DNA of 25,487 nucleotides from CAZQCJ01 sp964591885 (GCA_964591885.1 CAZQCJ010000044.1:1-25487), one strand, 5' to 3'; counted from the first letter of the stretch, positions 7,082 through 14,664 are shown. Numbers and translations: made by a program. The notes: a model not told the origin generated them from the sequence alone.

Positions 7082-7450
7082 TTATAAAAATAAATTTAGC
7101 CACTGACGCCAGTTAGGTAAAGAAGCTTGCGGTTGATTTTCCCCTTTACTTAAAATCTCCTTTAAATTAGGCGGCAAAACTACCACTGTCTCCCCTTCTT
7201 TAACCATATTGAGTTTGTTTCTAGCTTCTTGCTCAATAAATTCTTCTGACTGATAAAATTCTTTCTTCCCTGTTAAATTAGCTGCTTCTTTTTGCAACTC
7301 TTCTATTTTTTGTTCAGCCAATTTCAATTCATCTTTTGCCTTAAACATCTTCAGAATACTCCTGGATAAATTCACAATAAGACTAATCCCAATAATAATA
7401 ATTAAAAATTGAATTGGTTTTTTACTTAAGATATTGACACTTATCCTCAT
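7082..7450 (-). CDS. ftsB: FtsB/DivIC-family septum formation protein
   Basis: A 122-aa single-pass membrane protein of the divisome. A transmembrane helix spans about residues 13-33 (PIQFLIIIIGISLIVNL), followed by a coiled coil at about 38-68 with heptad-like Glu/Lys/Leu content. The family signature EFIEQEARNKLNMVKEGETVVVLP follows at about 69-92. FtsB/DivIC link early division proteins to FtsW/FtsI septal peptidoglycan synthesis. The size is slightly above E. coli FtsB and fits DivIC. The ATG at 7450 is preceded by a perfect TATAAT ending 7 nt upstream, implying a leaderless message. It is transcribed divergently from the recombinase gene at 7509. Confidence 0.85.
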   Translation of the reverse strand: MRISVNILSKKPIQFLIIIIGISLIVNLSRSILKMFKAKDELKLAEQKIEELQKEAANLTGKKEFYQSEEFIEQEARNKLNMVKEGETVVVLPPNLKEILSKGENQPQASLPNWRQWLNLFL

Positions 7451-7457
7451 GGGTGCT

Positions 7458-7463
7458 ATTATA
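7458..7463 (-). promoter_or_regulatory. -10 element TATAAT of ftsB
   Basis: Perfect -10 hexamer on the minus strand, 7 nt before the ATG at 7450. No good -35 is visible 16-18 nt upstream. The spacing predicts transcription from about the A of the start codon. Confidence 0.5.
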
Positions 7464-7508
7464 GGATGAATTATTTAAAATCTGCTTCTAGTTCTATCTG
7501 TTTTTAGA

Positions 7509-8372
7509 ATGACTGAAGACAAATCCCTTATCACTGCCCAGAAAAAATTTATCGATTACCTGAAAAAACAAGGTAAGTCTTCGTCTACTATTTTAGCATA
7601 TAATAATGATTTAAATCAGTTTGCTGACTTTTTAAGCAAACGGCAAATTACCCAAGTGAACTCCATCGGTAAAGAGCAAATTGAGGAATTCAAAGAATAT
7701 CTTGCTTATAATAAGTACCTTCCCAAATCAGCTTCAAGAAAGTTAAATGCAATCAAATCTTTTTTTCGTTATTCGAAAAATCAGAATTTAATTGAAGCCA
7801 ACCCAACAGAAAACGTCGAATATCCCCAATACGAAACTAAACCGCCTCGTATTTTAAGCCAGATGGAGTACCGAGCCTTAAGAGATGCCGTTAGAAATGA
7901 CATCCGCCTAGCCGCAGTTATTGAACTTTTATTGCAAACCGGCTTAAGAATTGGAGAACTAGCCCGTTTAGAGCTGGATGATATCAAAGATAATCAGCTT
8001 CGTATCCGAGCCTATGAATCTCAACCAGAGAGAAATGTTGCCTTTAATCAAGCGGCTAAAAAGGCTCTTGAACGCTGGGTAGAATTTCGACCAAAAACTA
8101 AGATAAAAAACGTTTTTATTACCAAAACCGGAAGACCTTTCTTAATCAGAAATATTAGAACAATTGTCAATCGTTACTTTAAAGAAGCAGGCATTAAAGA
8201 TGCTACTGTTAATGACTTACGCCATACTTTTATTGCCCATCAGCTAGCTAATGGTGCTTCGGTAGTTGTTATCCAAAAACTAGTTGGGCACAAAAGACTT
8301 TCCACCACAGAGAAATATTTAAACCTCATTAATCAATCTCCTGAAGCTAAAGTTAAATTAGAAGAGCTTTAA
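7509..8372 (+). CDS. XerC/XerD-like tyrosine recombinase with atypical active site
   Basis: A 287-aa tyrosine recombinase with an N-terminal SAM-like core-binding domain (about 5-90; KFIDYLKKQGKSSSTILAY) and a C-terminal catalytic domain. Visible catalytic residues are Arg147 (TGLRIGELARL), Arg238 (NDLRHTF), His261 (LVGHKRLSTTEKY) and nucleophile Tyr270. Two expected residues differ: the first His of the HxxR box is Asn235, and the beta-hairpin Lys appears to be Pro (ESQPERNV). Length fits chromosomal Xer proteins or small integrases. The ATG at 7509 is used. No Shine-Dalgarno is seen. It ends 3 nt before the 3' end of a convergent tRNA-Ile. It could resolve chromosome dimers or be an integrase; the altered residues make either role uncertain. 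Confidence 0.85.
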   Translation: MTEDKSLITAQKKFIDYLKKQGKSSSTILAYNNDLNQFADFLSKRQITQVNSIGKEQIEEFKEYLAYNKYLPKSASRKLNAIKSFFRYSKNQNLIEANPTENVEYPQYETKPPRILSQMEYRALRDAVRNDIRLAAVIELLLQTGLRIGELARLELDDIKDNQLRIRAYESQPERNVAFNQAAKKALERWVEFRPKTKIKNVFITKTGRPFLIRNIRTIVNRYFKEAGIKDATVNDLRHTFIAHQLANGASVVVIQKLVGHKRLSTTEKYLNLINQSPEAKVKLEEL

Positions 8373-8375
8373 ATG

Positions 8376-8448
8376 TGGGTCAGGATGGGATCGAACCATC
8401 GACTTCCATCTTATAAGGATGGCACTCTAACCACTGAGTTACTGACCC
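8376..8448 (-). tRNA. tRNA-Ile (anticodon UAU)
   Basis: A 73-nt cloverleaf: acceptor GGGTCAG/CTGACCC with discriminator A, D-stem ACTC/GAGT, anticodon stem CCATC/GATGG with loop CTTATAA (anticodon UAU), T-arm GATGG-TTCGATC-CCATC. CCA is not encoded. It would read AUA directly; most bacteria use a lysidine-modified CAU tRNA for this codon. Only 3 nt separate it from the convergent recombinase stop codon. Confidence 0.93.
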
Positions 8449-8483
8449 AAAATTTTTCACCTTGATTTTAACAGATTTGAAGC

Positions 8484-10838
8484 TTAGAGTCGAGCGCGTT
8501 GGGCAACTTCTGTCTCGATAATTTCTCTATCAACACCGAATTTTAATCTGGAGAGTTCTTTAATCATCTGGGCTATCCGAGGATTGGCAGTTTCTTTCAT
8601 TTGGTTCATGTCTTTGGTAACATCCATGGAAAAAGCCGGGACTGGTTCGTTTTGAACAATAGTCTTAACATAAACATGGAATCTTTCGATGTTTAAAAGA
8701 TCATCTTCCTGAAAAGTCGGTTGAAACTCTCTTTGCAAATAGTTGGCATCAGTTACTCCAACTCTGAAAGCTAAAATAGTCCCAATATTACCAAAAACCG
8801 CATTTTTGATTTCTTCTTCAACCTGACCAATAAACTGGTTAGCTACGGTTAGGTTTAAGCGATACTTTCTGGCTTCAGATAAAATTTGAGCGAAGTCAGG
8901 AGTGGCAAAATTCTGAAACTCATCAACATAAAGATGAAAATCTCGTCTCTTTTCCTCAGGAACATCAGCTCGCGACATGGCGGCCGCCAGAATCTTGGGC
9001 ACTAAAACTAAACCTAAAAAGTTGGAGTTTTCTTCTCCAATTTTACCTTTGGCTAGATTAACAATCAAAATCTTGCCTTCATCCATGACCTTTCGAAAGT
9101 CAAAAGCTGATTTGGATTGACCAATGATATTGCGCATCACTCTGTTAGTTACAAAGCGACCAAACTTGGAAACAATGTAATCCAAAGTTTCTGATTTGTG
9201 GAAATCAGCTGTTTGGGCAATCTGGTCTGTCCAATATCTTCGCACCATCGGATCAGTTACTTTCGGTAAAAGCTCTTGGACAAAATTGCTGTCGGTTAAA
9301 CAACGGACAACCTCCACAAAAGTATTCCCCTCCTCACTCATCACTGTTAGCATCGCGTTCCTAATAGCGTGTTCAAAACGTGGTCCGATAATGCCGGTTT
9401 TGTAAGGATCATAAAGCTTATACATCAAATTAATGATAGCCGTCGTGACCATATGTTTTTGGTCTTCATTGTAAGCTTCCAAAAGATTCAAACCCATTGG
9501 TCTCTCGGTATCCGAAGGGTCAAAATAAATGACATCTTCGGCTCTTTCAGGGGGAATATACTGTAGTAAGTCTTCAGCTAAATCATGAGGATCAATCAAA
9601 CAAACACCTTTGCCAGCCCGAATATCCTGGAGAATTAAATCTCTTAAAAGTTCTGATTTACCGGTACCGGTCTTGCCGATAATATAAACATGCCGTCGTC
9701 GATCGTCGTAAGCAAGATGAACCGAGCGAGTTATTCCCCGGTAAACACTTTTCCCTAAATAGAGTCCTTCTTTGGGAATTTTAATCGGGGCTGGGGCCCG
9801 CTTGGCATAAAGCCAAAAAACATGAGGGGTTTCTACTTGTTTATTGGGAAAATGAAAAACTGTCGCCAATTCTTCAGAATTTAAAATTGTCCGATAACCT
9901 CTTAAGCTAAAAAGAGGTTGATAACGATAAATAAAATCAACCATAAAACTAGCTTTCCACCAAATTTTTTTCCTGCCAAAACGGTTTAAATCAGAAGAAA
10001 ATTGCTCAAACACGGACTTAATATTACTCAAATGAGAATTAGCCAATTCTTGGCTTTGGGCGGAAACAACAATCCTGATAACTGTTTTAAAACCAGGCTT
10101 ACTACATTTATTCTCGATTGCCTCCAGGCTTTTGGCATCAACTTTAAATTTGGCTTCTTTTGGATCAGACTCAGATTTTTTAATACCAGAAATATAGCTT
10201 CGTCCTCCAGAACGCCACTTGTTATCAGCTGGCGAAATCAGAACTTGGATAGCTGCCCCTTCTTCTGGCCCCATTTTAGCTAAAGCCGTTGTTATTGAAG
10301 ACAAAGGATCACTTGGTAAATCCCTGAAAAGTTTAATTGGTTTATAACTTGATTCTTTTAACTCTAATTCAGCAAAAGCAACTCGTCCACTTTCTGAAAA
10401 AAGATTATATTCTGGCATTTCTAGAATTTCAGCATCAGGATAAACACCATTAATTTGTTTTTCTATCATGTCCTTTAGATTTCTTGGGACAGAAACGTAA
10501 AAACGGATATCTTCGTGCTTGGCAACAATTTCAAATGACAGGTGTGGCTGAAGTTTTAAGGAATTCAAAAAACCGCCTTTTTTAATAGCATAAAGCGAGG
10601 CAAACATTTGCTCAGCAACGTCAATCTTAATCTCATTGTCAAAAGGAACAGCTACCTGCAATAAAACATATTCCAATGATTTTTTCTCTCGGTCATGATT
10701 ACGCCACCAAATAAGAAGAATATAAGCCAAAATCAAGAGAAATAATAAAATTACGGCAATAATCAAAAAAGAGAATGTCCAAGACTGAAGATTGATAATT
10801 AAATTTTCTTCTCCCATATTTTTAGAACCGGTAAACAA
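8484..10838 (-). CDS. VirD4/TraG-like membrane-anchored ATPase (type IV coupling-protein family)
   Basis: A 784-aa P-loop ATPase of the FtsK/HerA/VirD4 group. A strong transmembrane helix spans about 21-45. A long central region of ~330 aa without recognised motifs comes next. The RecA-like motor has Walker A IGKTGTGKS (387-395) and Walker B FHLYVDEFQNF (634-644), with ILIVNLAKG at about 590-598 and a conserved ANQFIGQ segment near 666. Related ATPases move DNA or proteins through type IV secretion or pilus-type machines. No relaxase or other conjugation genes are nearby, so a DNA-uptake, secretion or DNA-segregation role cannot be told. The TTG at 10838 is chosen because AGGAGG lies 5 nt upstream; the ATG at 10817 has no such site. 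The start overlaps the previous gene by 17 nt. Confidence 0.8.
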   Translation of the reverse strand: MFTGSKNMGEENLIINLQSWTFSFLIIAVILLFLLILAYILLIWWRNHDREKKSLEYVLLQVAVPFDNEIKIDVAEQMFASLYAIKKGGFLNSLKLQPHLSFEIVAKHEDIRFYVSVPRNLKDMIEKQINGVYPDAEILEMPEYNLFSESGRVAFAELELKESSYKPIKLFRDLPSDPLSSITTALAKMGPEEGAAIQVLISPADNKWRSGGRSYISGIKKSESDPKEAKFKVDAKSLEAIENKCSKPGFKTVIRIVVSAQSQELANSHLSNIKSVFEQFSSDLNRFGRKKIWWKASFMVDFIYRYQPLFSLRGYRTILNSEELATVFHFPNKQVETPHVFWLYAKRAPAPIKIPKEGLYLGKSVYRGITRSVHLAYDDRRRHVYIIGKTGTGKSELLRDLILQDIRAGKGVCLIDPHDLAEDLLQYIPPERAEDVIYFDPSDTERPMGLNLLEAYNEDQKHMVTTAIINLMYKLYDPYKTGIIGPRFEHAIRNAMLTVMSEEGNTFVEVVRCLTDSNFVQELLPKVTDPMVRRYWTDQIAQTADFHKSETLDYIVSKFGRFVTNRVMRNIIGQSKSAFDFRKVMDEGKILIVNLAKGKIGEENSNFLGLVLVPKILAAAMSRADVPEEKRRDFHLYVDEFQNFATPDFAQILSEARKYRLNLTVANQFIGQVEEEIKNAVFGNIGTILAFRVGVTDANYLQREFQPTFQEDDLLNIERFHVYVKTIVQNEPVPAFSMDVTKDMNQMKETANPRIAQMIKELSRLKFGVDREIIETEVAQRARL

Positions 10839-11157
10839 ATTTTCCTCCTAAAATTTTCAAAACTCTTTTTGTCCATTCAGCTAGCCAACGGAAGGAATAG
10901 ATAACTTTCAAGTGCAAAGCTTGATCCATTTCTTCTTCAGTCAAGGGAAGTTTAACAACCACCTGCTGCGGTGAAGCATTATCTAAGATGACCGCCCCGG
11001 TATCATCCACTATTGGCTGAGACAAACTCATTTCTTCTCCTTCAATTACCGTTTCTACCTTCTTAATCTCCGGTTCAAACTCAATTTTAGTCGGTCTTTC
11101 TATTACCGGAATCTTCTCATGCGCTGAAATGATTGTTTCTTTGGAGGGCAGAGCCAT
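10822..11157 (-). CDS. Small hypothetical protein, translationally coupled to the VirD4-like ATPase
   Basis: A 111-aa protein I do not recognise. Residues ~1-70 are acidic and low in structure (many Glu, Pro, Val; EFEPEIKKVETVIEGEE). The last ~35 residues (LHLKVIYSFRWLAEWTKRVLKIL) look like an amphipathic, basic helix that could touch the membrane or the ATPase. The ATG at 11157 has a TATAAT ending 8 nt upstream. Its 3' end contains the AGGAGG of the ATPase gene and overlaps it by 17 nt, so the two are probably made in step and may act together. No cysteines or catalytic motif are seen. Confidence 0.65.
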   Translation of the reverse strand: MALPSKETIISAHEKIPVIERPTKIEFEPEIKKVETVIEGEEMSLSQPIVDDTGAVILDNASPQQVVVKLPLTEEEMDQALHLKVIYSFRWLAEWTKRVLKILGGKFVYRF

Positions 11158-11165
11158 ATGTTACT

Positions 11166-11171
11166 ATTATA
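11166..11171 (-). promoter_or_regulatory. -10 element TATAAT of the small gene/VirD4-like pair
   Basis: Perfect -10 hexamer 8 nt before the ATG at 11157 on the minus strand, with no convincing -35. Predicts a near-leaderless transcript. Confidence 0.5.
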
Positions 11172-11183
11172 GTATAAGAAGAA

Positions 11184-11459
11184 TTAAAAAAGAAGGTTAA
11201 CCTTTATTTTTAAACACTTCAAAATCCGCTTGGAATTGGAAAAATTTTTGGAGGGAGCTACTCGCCAAAACATTGCCTTCGTTTTTTCGATAATTTTACC
11301 GGAAAGATCCCGTTGAAGATAATTATTATTGGCAATATATTCCCCTGTGGCTGTTAATTGAGGTTCAGGCAAACCAGATGGTGTTGAGGGTACTTTAGCG
11401 CCGTATTTCCAAAGAAGTTCGATTGATAATTGGCGTTTATTCTTTTTTTTCTTAACCAT
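11184..11459 (-). pseudogene. Short gene resembling the N-terminus of a B12-type ribonucleotide reductase (likely remnant)
   Basis: A 91-aa frame starting at ATG 11459, with a purine-rich AGAAAG 5 nt upstream. Residues ~42-68 (YIANNNYLQRDLSGKIIE, then KAMFWRVA) resemble the N-terminal segment of class II ribonucleotide reductases, commonly written RYL-RD-x-G-x-IETPEEMF-RVA. After VAPSKNF the similarity stops and the remaining ~24 residues are basic and unlike the family. The rest of an RNR (~700 aa or more) is absent, because the VirD4-like operon begins 27 bp downstream. The most likely reading is a truncated RNR gene; a small stand-alone protein that keeps this segment is possible. It has its own promoter and a structured leader, so it may still be transcribed. 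Confidence 0.4.
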
Positions 11460-11484
11460 AAAACTTTCTTCTGGGCAGGGGTTT

Positions 11485-11547
11485 CAAAGACATTGTTTTT
11501 GCAATGAAGTTTTAATTACTTAAGTCTTAGCAAAAAAACAATCTTTG
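11485..11547 (-). repeat. Inverted repeat with 18-nt arms in the leader of the RNR-like fragment
   Basis: The arm at 11547-11530 and the arm at 11502-11485 (minus strand) are complementary: CAAAGA with TCTTTG, TTGTTTTT with AAAAACAA, and GC with GC, with two 2-nt bulges. The apical loop is ~27 nt. It lies between the promoter and the ATG at 11459. No T-run follows, so it is not a typical terminator. Confidence 0.5.
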
Positions 11548-11550
11548 CTT

Positions 11551-11581
11551 ATTATAAAAGGCTGCGGTCTTCTTTTGTCAA
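11551..11581 (-). promoter_or_regulatory. Promoter of the RNR-like fragment
   Basis: Perfect -35 TTGACA (11581-11576) and perfect -10 TATAAT (11556-11551) on the minus strand, spaced by 19 nt. This is longer than ideal; the overlapping TTATAA gives 18. Transcription near 11544 would give a leader of ~85 nt containing the inverted repeat. Confidence 0.5.
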
Positions 11582-11608
11582 GACAAAACTAAAGCATCAA
11601 ACCATATC

Positions 11609-12286
11609 TCATCTAAAAAGTACTATTGGCCAAGACCAAAAAATATGTAATAAAATACTGGAAATAATATTTTTAGTCCGTCCGAAAACAAAAGCCGAAC
11701 CAAAAGCGAAGATAAAAACAAAAAACAAATAGGACAACATTATTGCTGGTCTATAACCTAAAACAAAAAGCCCAATCGGCAAATGGATAAAGACAAAAAG
11801 AAGCGAAGAAACAATATTAGCCAACCACTCTTGCCCCCAAATCTGCCAAAAACGGTTAAAAAGATAACCACGGAAAACCGTTTCTTCTGAAAAAGCGGTT
11901 ACCAAAGAAATAAGAAAAATTCCTAGAAAATTTATTGAAGAATAATCTAAAGAAGCTAGATTAAGTCCCTTATATTTCACAATATTAGTTAAAAGACCTT
12001 CTAAAGCAAAAACTAAACCTAAGCCAATTCCCCAATACAAGGAAGGAAATAATTTTTTAGTAGTAAAGCCTAAAGAGGAAAAGCTTTGCTTTTCAACCCT
12101 TCTTACCAACCAAATAGTTGGACCTAGCCAAAACAAAGGTTTTAAAATCAACTCTTCAAACCATAAAGGTAAAACCTGAGGTAAATAGCGGCAAAAACAC
12201 CAAACTATAAAAATAAAAGAAAAGAGGGCAAAAACATGTTTTAAAGAAAATTTTTGATGCCAAAATAATTTTTTAAAAACATTCAC
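11609..12286 (-). CDS. CPBP-family intramembrane metalloprotease
   Basis: A 225-aa polytopic membrane protein, estimated at six or more hydrophobic helices, of the CPBP/Abi family (related to eukaryotic Rce1). The signature glutamates and arginine lie in SEETVFRGYLF at about 132-142, and the second motif FVFIHLP at about 163-169 supplies the conserved His. These residues form the presumed metal site in the membrane. Family members process prenylated proteins, bacteriocin precursors or other membrane substrates; the substrate here is unknown. The start is GTG at 12286. A -35 TTGCAA and -10 TATTAT with 17-nt spacing end 8 nt before this GTG. It is transcribed divergently from the PBP pair, from overlapping promoters. 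Confidence 0.85.
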   Translation of the reverse strand: MNVFKKLFWHQKFSLKHVFALFSFIFIVWCFCRYLPQVLPLWFEELILKPLFWLGPTIWLVRRVEKQSFSSLGFTTKKLFPSLYWGIGLGLVFALEGLLTNIVKYKGLNLASLDYSSINFLGIFLISLVTAFSEETVFRGYLFNRFWQIWGQEWLANIVSSLLFVFIHLPIGLFVLGYRPAIMLSYLFFVFIFAFGSAFVFGRTKNIISSILLHIFWSWPIVLFR

Positions 12287-12294
12287 TGATTAAA

Positions 12295-12323
12295 ATAATA
12301 AAGCATTCATGGTATAATTGCAA
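12295..12323 (-). promoter_or_regulatory. Promoter of the CPBP protease gene
   Basis: -35 TTGCAA (12323-12318) and -10 TATTAT (12300-12295) with 17-nt spacing on the minus strand; 8 nt separate the -10 from the GTG start. Confidence 0.5.
12310..12318 (+). promoter_or_regulatory. Extended -10 promoter for the PBP pair
   Basis: TGGTATAAT on the plus strand is an extended -10 (TGN plus a perfect TATAAT). It shares one base pair with the -35 of the divergent protease gene, so the two promoters should compete for polymerase. Predicted leader to the ATG at 12411 is ~86 nt. Confidence 0.5.
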
Positions 12324-12410
12324 TCATTATCCGAGTCTCAAGCGAGGCATAATTTCAACATAGTAAATTAACCTAATCTTTGTTTATATATTTACTCCTT
12401 TTGATTACTT

Positions 12411-14645
12411 ATGAAAAAGAAAAAGAAAAAGAAAAAGACAAAGAAAAACATTAACAAAATTAAGAAAAATAATCTTTTTAAAAAATTTCTTAAAAGACAC
12501 CGTCTTCAAATAAGTATCGGGGCAATCCTTTTGCTGGTTCTCTTCTTTTGGATTTTTAAAGACCTTCCGTCACCAACTCGCCTTAATTCCCCTGATTTTC
12601 CAGCCTCAACCCTAATTTATGACAGAAATGGGCAACTTTTGTATGAAATCTATGCCGAAAAGAATCGAGTCCCAATAAAAATAGAAGAACTCCCGGAGTA
12701 CATAAAATGGGCAACAATTGCTTCAGAAGATAAAAATTTTTATCATCATCATGGATTTGATTTGGGTGGTATTTCAAGAGCTATTTTCAATACACTTTTC
12801 CGTCGCACTCTTCAGGGTGGTTCGACTTTAACTCAGCAATTAGTTAAAAACGCCCTTTTGGAAGATCCCAGCCGTACTCTCCGGCGAAAAATCAGAGAAG
12901 CAATTTTAACTTGGGGAACGGAAATCATTTATGATAAAGACGAAATTTTAGAAATGTATCTTAACCAAGCCCCTTACGGTGGGACTGCCTGGGGAATTGA
13001 GAGTGCTGCCCAAAATTATTTTAATAAAAAAGCCAAAGATCTTAATCTGGCAGAAGTAACTCTTTTAGCTGGGTTACCAGCCTCACCGACTCGTTTTTCT
13101 CCCTTTGGAGCTCACCCGGAATTAGCTGAGGAAAGACAGGAAAGAGTCCTACAGAGAATGGTCGAAGACAGCTATCTTACTAAAGAAGAAAGTGAGGAAG
13201 CAAAAAAACAAGAATTAAATTATGCTTCCCCAACTGTCGGCATCAAAGCTCCCCACTTTGTTTTATATGTTAAAGAATTGCTAGTGAATAAATATGGCGA
13301 AAAGATGGTTGAACAGGGTGGTTTAAAAGTCCAAACAACTTTGGATTTGGACTTGCAGGAATTTACCCAGCAAACTGTTGCTTCTGAAGTAGCTAAATTA
13401 AAAAATTTGGAAATTACCAATGGTTCGGCCTTAGTTACCAATCCTCAAACAGGAGAAATCCTGGCTATGGTTGGCTCTAAAAACTACTTTGATAAAGAAA
13501 TTGACGGGAATGTTAACGTAACCTTAAGCTCACGCCAGCCGGGTTCATCAATTAAACCAATTAATTATGCTTTCGCCTTAGAGAAAAAAATTATCACTCC
13601 AGCTACGGTTATTAACGATATGCCCACTTGTTTTTCTGTTCCAGGACAAAAACTTTATTGCCCGGTCAATTACGACAACAGCTTTCACGGTCCTACTCAA
13701 ATCAGGTTTGCTCTTGGCAATTCTTACAATATCCCAGCCGTTAAAGTTCTCGCCTTAAATGGAGTTGAAGATTTTATCAAAAAAGCACAAGAAATGGGCA
13801 TTAGTACTTTTACTGACCCCAAAAATTATGGTCTTTCTTTAACTTTAGGTGGTGGTGAAGTTAAGATGATTGACATGGCAACGGCTTTTTCTGCTTTTGC
13901 CAACACGGGGATCCGACAGGATATTTGGGCAATTAAAAAAGTTGAAAACCAAAGTGATAAAATCCTTTTTGAAAAAAAAGAAGAGGAAGGTCCTCGAGTT
14001 ATTTCCATGGAAACAGCCTATCTTATTTCCCATATCTTGCTTGATAATAATGCCCGTTCGGCTGCCTTTGGCCCTTCGTCTTTTTTAGTTATTAAAGACC
14101 ACCCTGAAGTCTCAGTCAAAACAGGAACCACTAATGATCGACGCGATAACTGGACTATTGGTTACAACCCCTCTCGCTTAGCTGTCGTTTGGGTAGGTAA
14201 TAATGATAATTCTCCAATGAGCTATGTTGCTTCAGGGGTTACTGGAGCTTCACCTATCTGGAATAAAATTATGACTTACTCTTTGAGAGATCAAAAACAA
14301 GAATGGCCGTTAAAGCCGGAAAAAATTATTGGGGCTTCTGTTTGTCAGCTTTCAGGCAAAATGCCTAATCCGGAACAACCCTGTGAAACTCGTTTTGAAT
14401 ACTTCATTGAAGGAACTATTCCTAATGAAACAGAAAGTTTAAAAATGATAGTTGAGATTGATAAGACAACCGGACAATTAGCTAATGAAAAAACTCCCCC
14501 AGAAAACAGAGAACCGCAAGAACATCAGATTATTTATGACCCTTTAGGAATTCCTTTTTGCCTAGACTGTCCTGTTGCCACCCAATCAGCTACTATTAAT
14601 CCTTATAATCTCCCTAAACCAGAGGCAATTCCCTCTTCAAATTAA
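12411..14645 (+). CDS. Bifunctional class A penicillin-binding protein (PBP1A-type), first copy
   Basis: A 744-aa membrane enzyme that polymerises glycan strands from lipid II and crosslinks the peptides. A Lys-rich cytoplasmic tail (1-30) is followed by one transmembrane helix (about 33-49). The GT51 domain has catalytic Glu106 in ASEDKNFYHHHGF, the GGSTLTQQLVKN motif (137-148) and the RKIREAIL segment. The transpeptidase has the SxxK nucleophile Ser379 (SSRQPGSSIKP), SYN at 438-440 and KTGT at 570-573. All active-site residues are present. The protein ends in a Pro-rich tail. The ATG at 12411 lies ~86 nt after an extended -10 promoter. It is followed after 25 nt by a paralogue. Two stretches are almost identical between the copies. 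Confidence 0.96.
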   Translation: MKKKKKKKKTKKNINKIKKNNLFKKFLKRHRLQISIGAILLLVLFFWIFKDLPSPTRLNSPDFPASTLIYDRNGQLLYEIYAEKNRVPIKIEELPEYIKWATIASEDKNFYHHHGFDLGGISRAIFNTLFRRTLQGGSTLTQQLVKNALLEDPSRTLRRKIREAILTWGTEIIYDKDEILEMYLNQAPYGGTAWGIESAAQNYFNKKAKDLNLAEVTLLAGLPASPTRFSPFGAHPELAEERQERVLQRMVEDSYLTKEESEEAKKQELNYASPTVGIKAPHFVLYVKELLVNKYGEKMVEQGGLKVQTTLDLDLQEFTQQTVASEVAKLKNLEITNGSALVTNPQTGEILAMVGSKNYFDKEIDGNVNVTLSSRQPGSSIKPINYAFALEKKIITPATVINDMPTCFSVPGQKLYCPVNYDNSFHGPTQIRFALGNSYNIPAVKVLALNGVEDFIKKAQEMGISTFTDPKNYGLSLTLGGGEVKMIDMATAFSAFANTGIRQDIWAIKKVENQSDKILFEKKEEEGPRVISMETAYLISHILLDNNARSAAFGPSSFLVIKDHPEVSVKTGTTNDRRDNWTIGYNPSRLAVVWVGNNDNSPMSYVASGVTGASPIWNKIMTYSLRDQKQEWPLKPEKIIGASVCQLSGKMPNPEQPCETRFEYFIEGTIPNETESLKMIVEIDKTTGQLANEKTPPENREPQEHQIIYDPLGIPFCLDCPVATQSATINPYNLPKPEAIPSSN
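13419..13571 (+). repeat. Gene-conversion-like patch 1, copy in first PBP (partner 15898-16050)
   Basis: Encodes residues around ITNGSALVTNP to SSIKPINYA. It has only one amino-acid difference from the second PBP over ~53 residues. Exact DNA matches include 39 bp (13443-13481 with 15922-15960) and 32 bp (13539-13570 with 16018-16049). Flanking regions are clearly diverged. Confidence 0.8.
14186..14242 (+). repeat. Gene-conversion-like patch 2, copy in first PBP (partner 16665-16721)
   Basis: 57 bp identical between the two PBP genes, including third codon positions, with near identity continuing ~30 bp further. It encodes VWVGNNDNSPMSYVASGVTG. The surrounding protein sequence is much less conserved. 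Confidence 0.85.
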
Positions 14646-14658
14646 GGTAAAAATGAAT

Positions 14659-14664
14659 TAAAAT
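14659..14664 (+). promoter_or_regulatory. Possible -10 element of the second PBP gene
   Basis: TAAAAT 6 nt before the ATG at 14671, with TTCAAA at 14636-14641 (17-nt spacing) as a possible -35 (4 of 6 matches). It could allow independent leaderless expression. In AT-rich sequence chance matches are common. Confidence 0.3.

Noticed and set aside
8484..11157. Conjugative element built around the VirD4-like ATPase
   Set aside because: No relaxase, VirB4 or other mating-pair genes are present; such ATPases also occur as chromosomal genes in this kind of genome.
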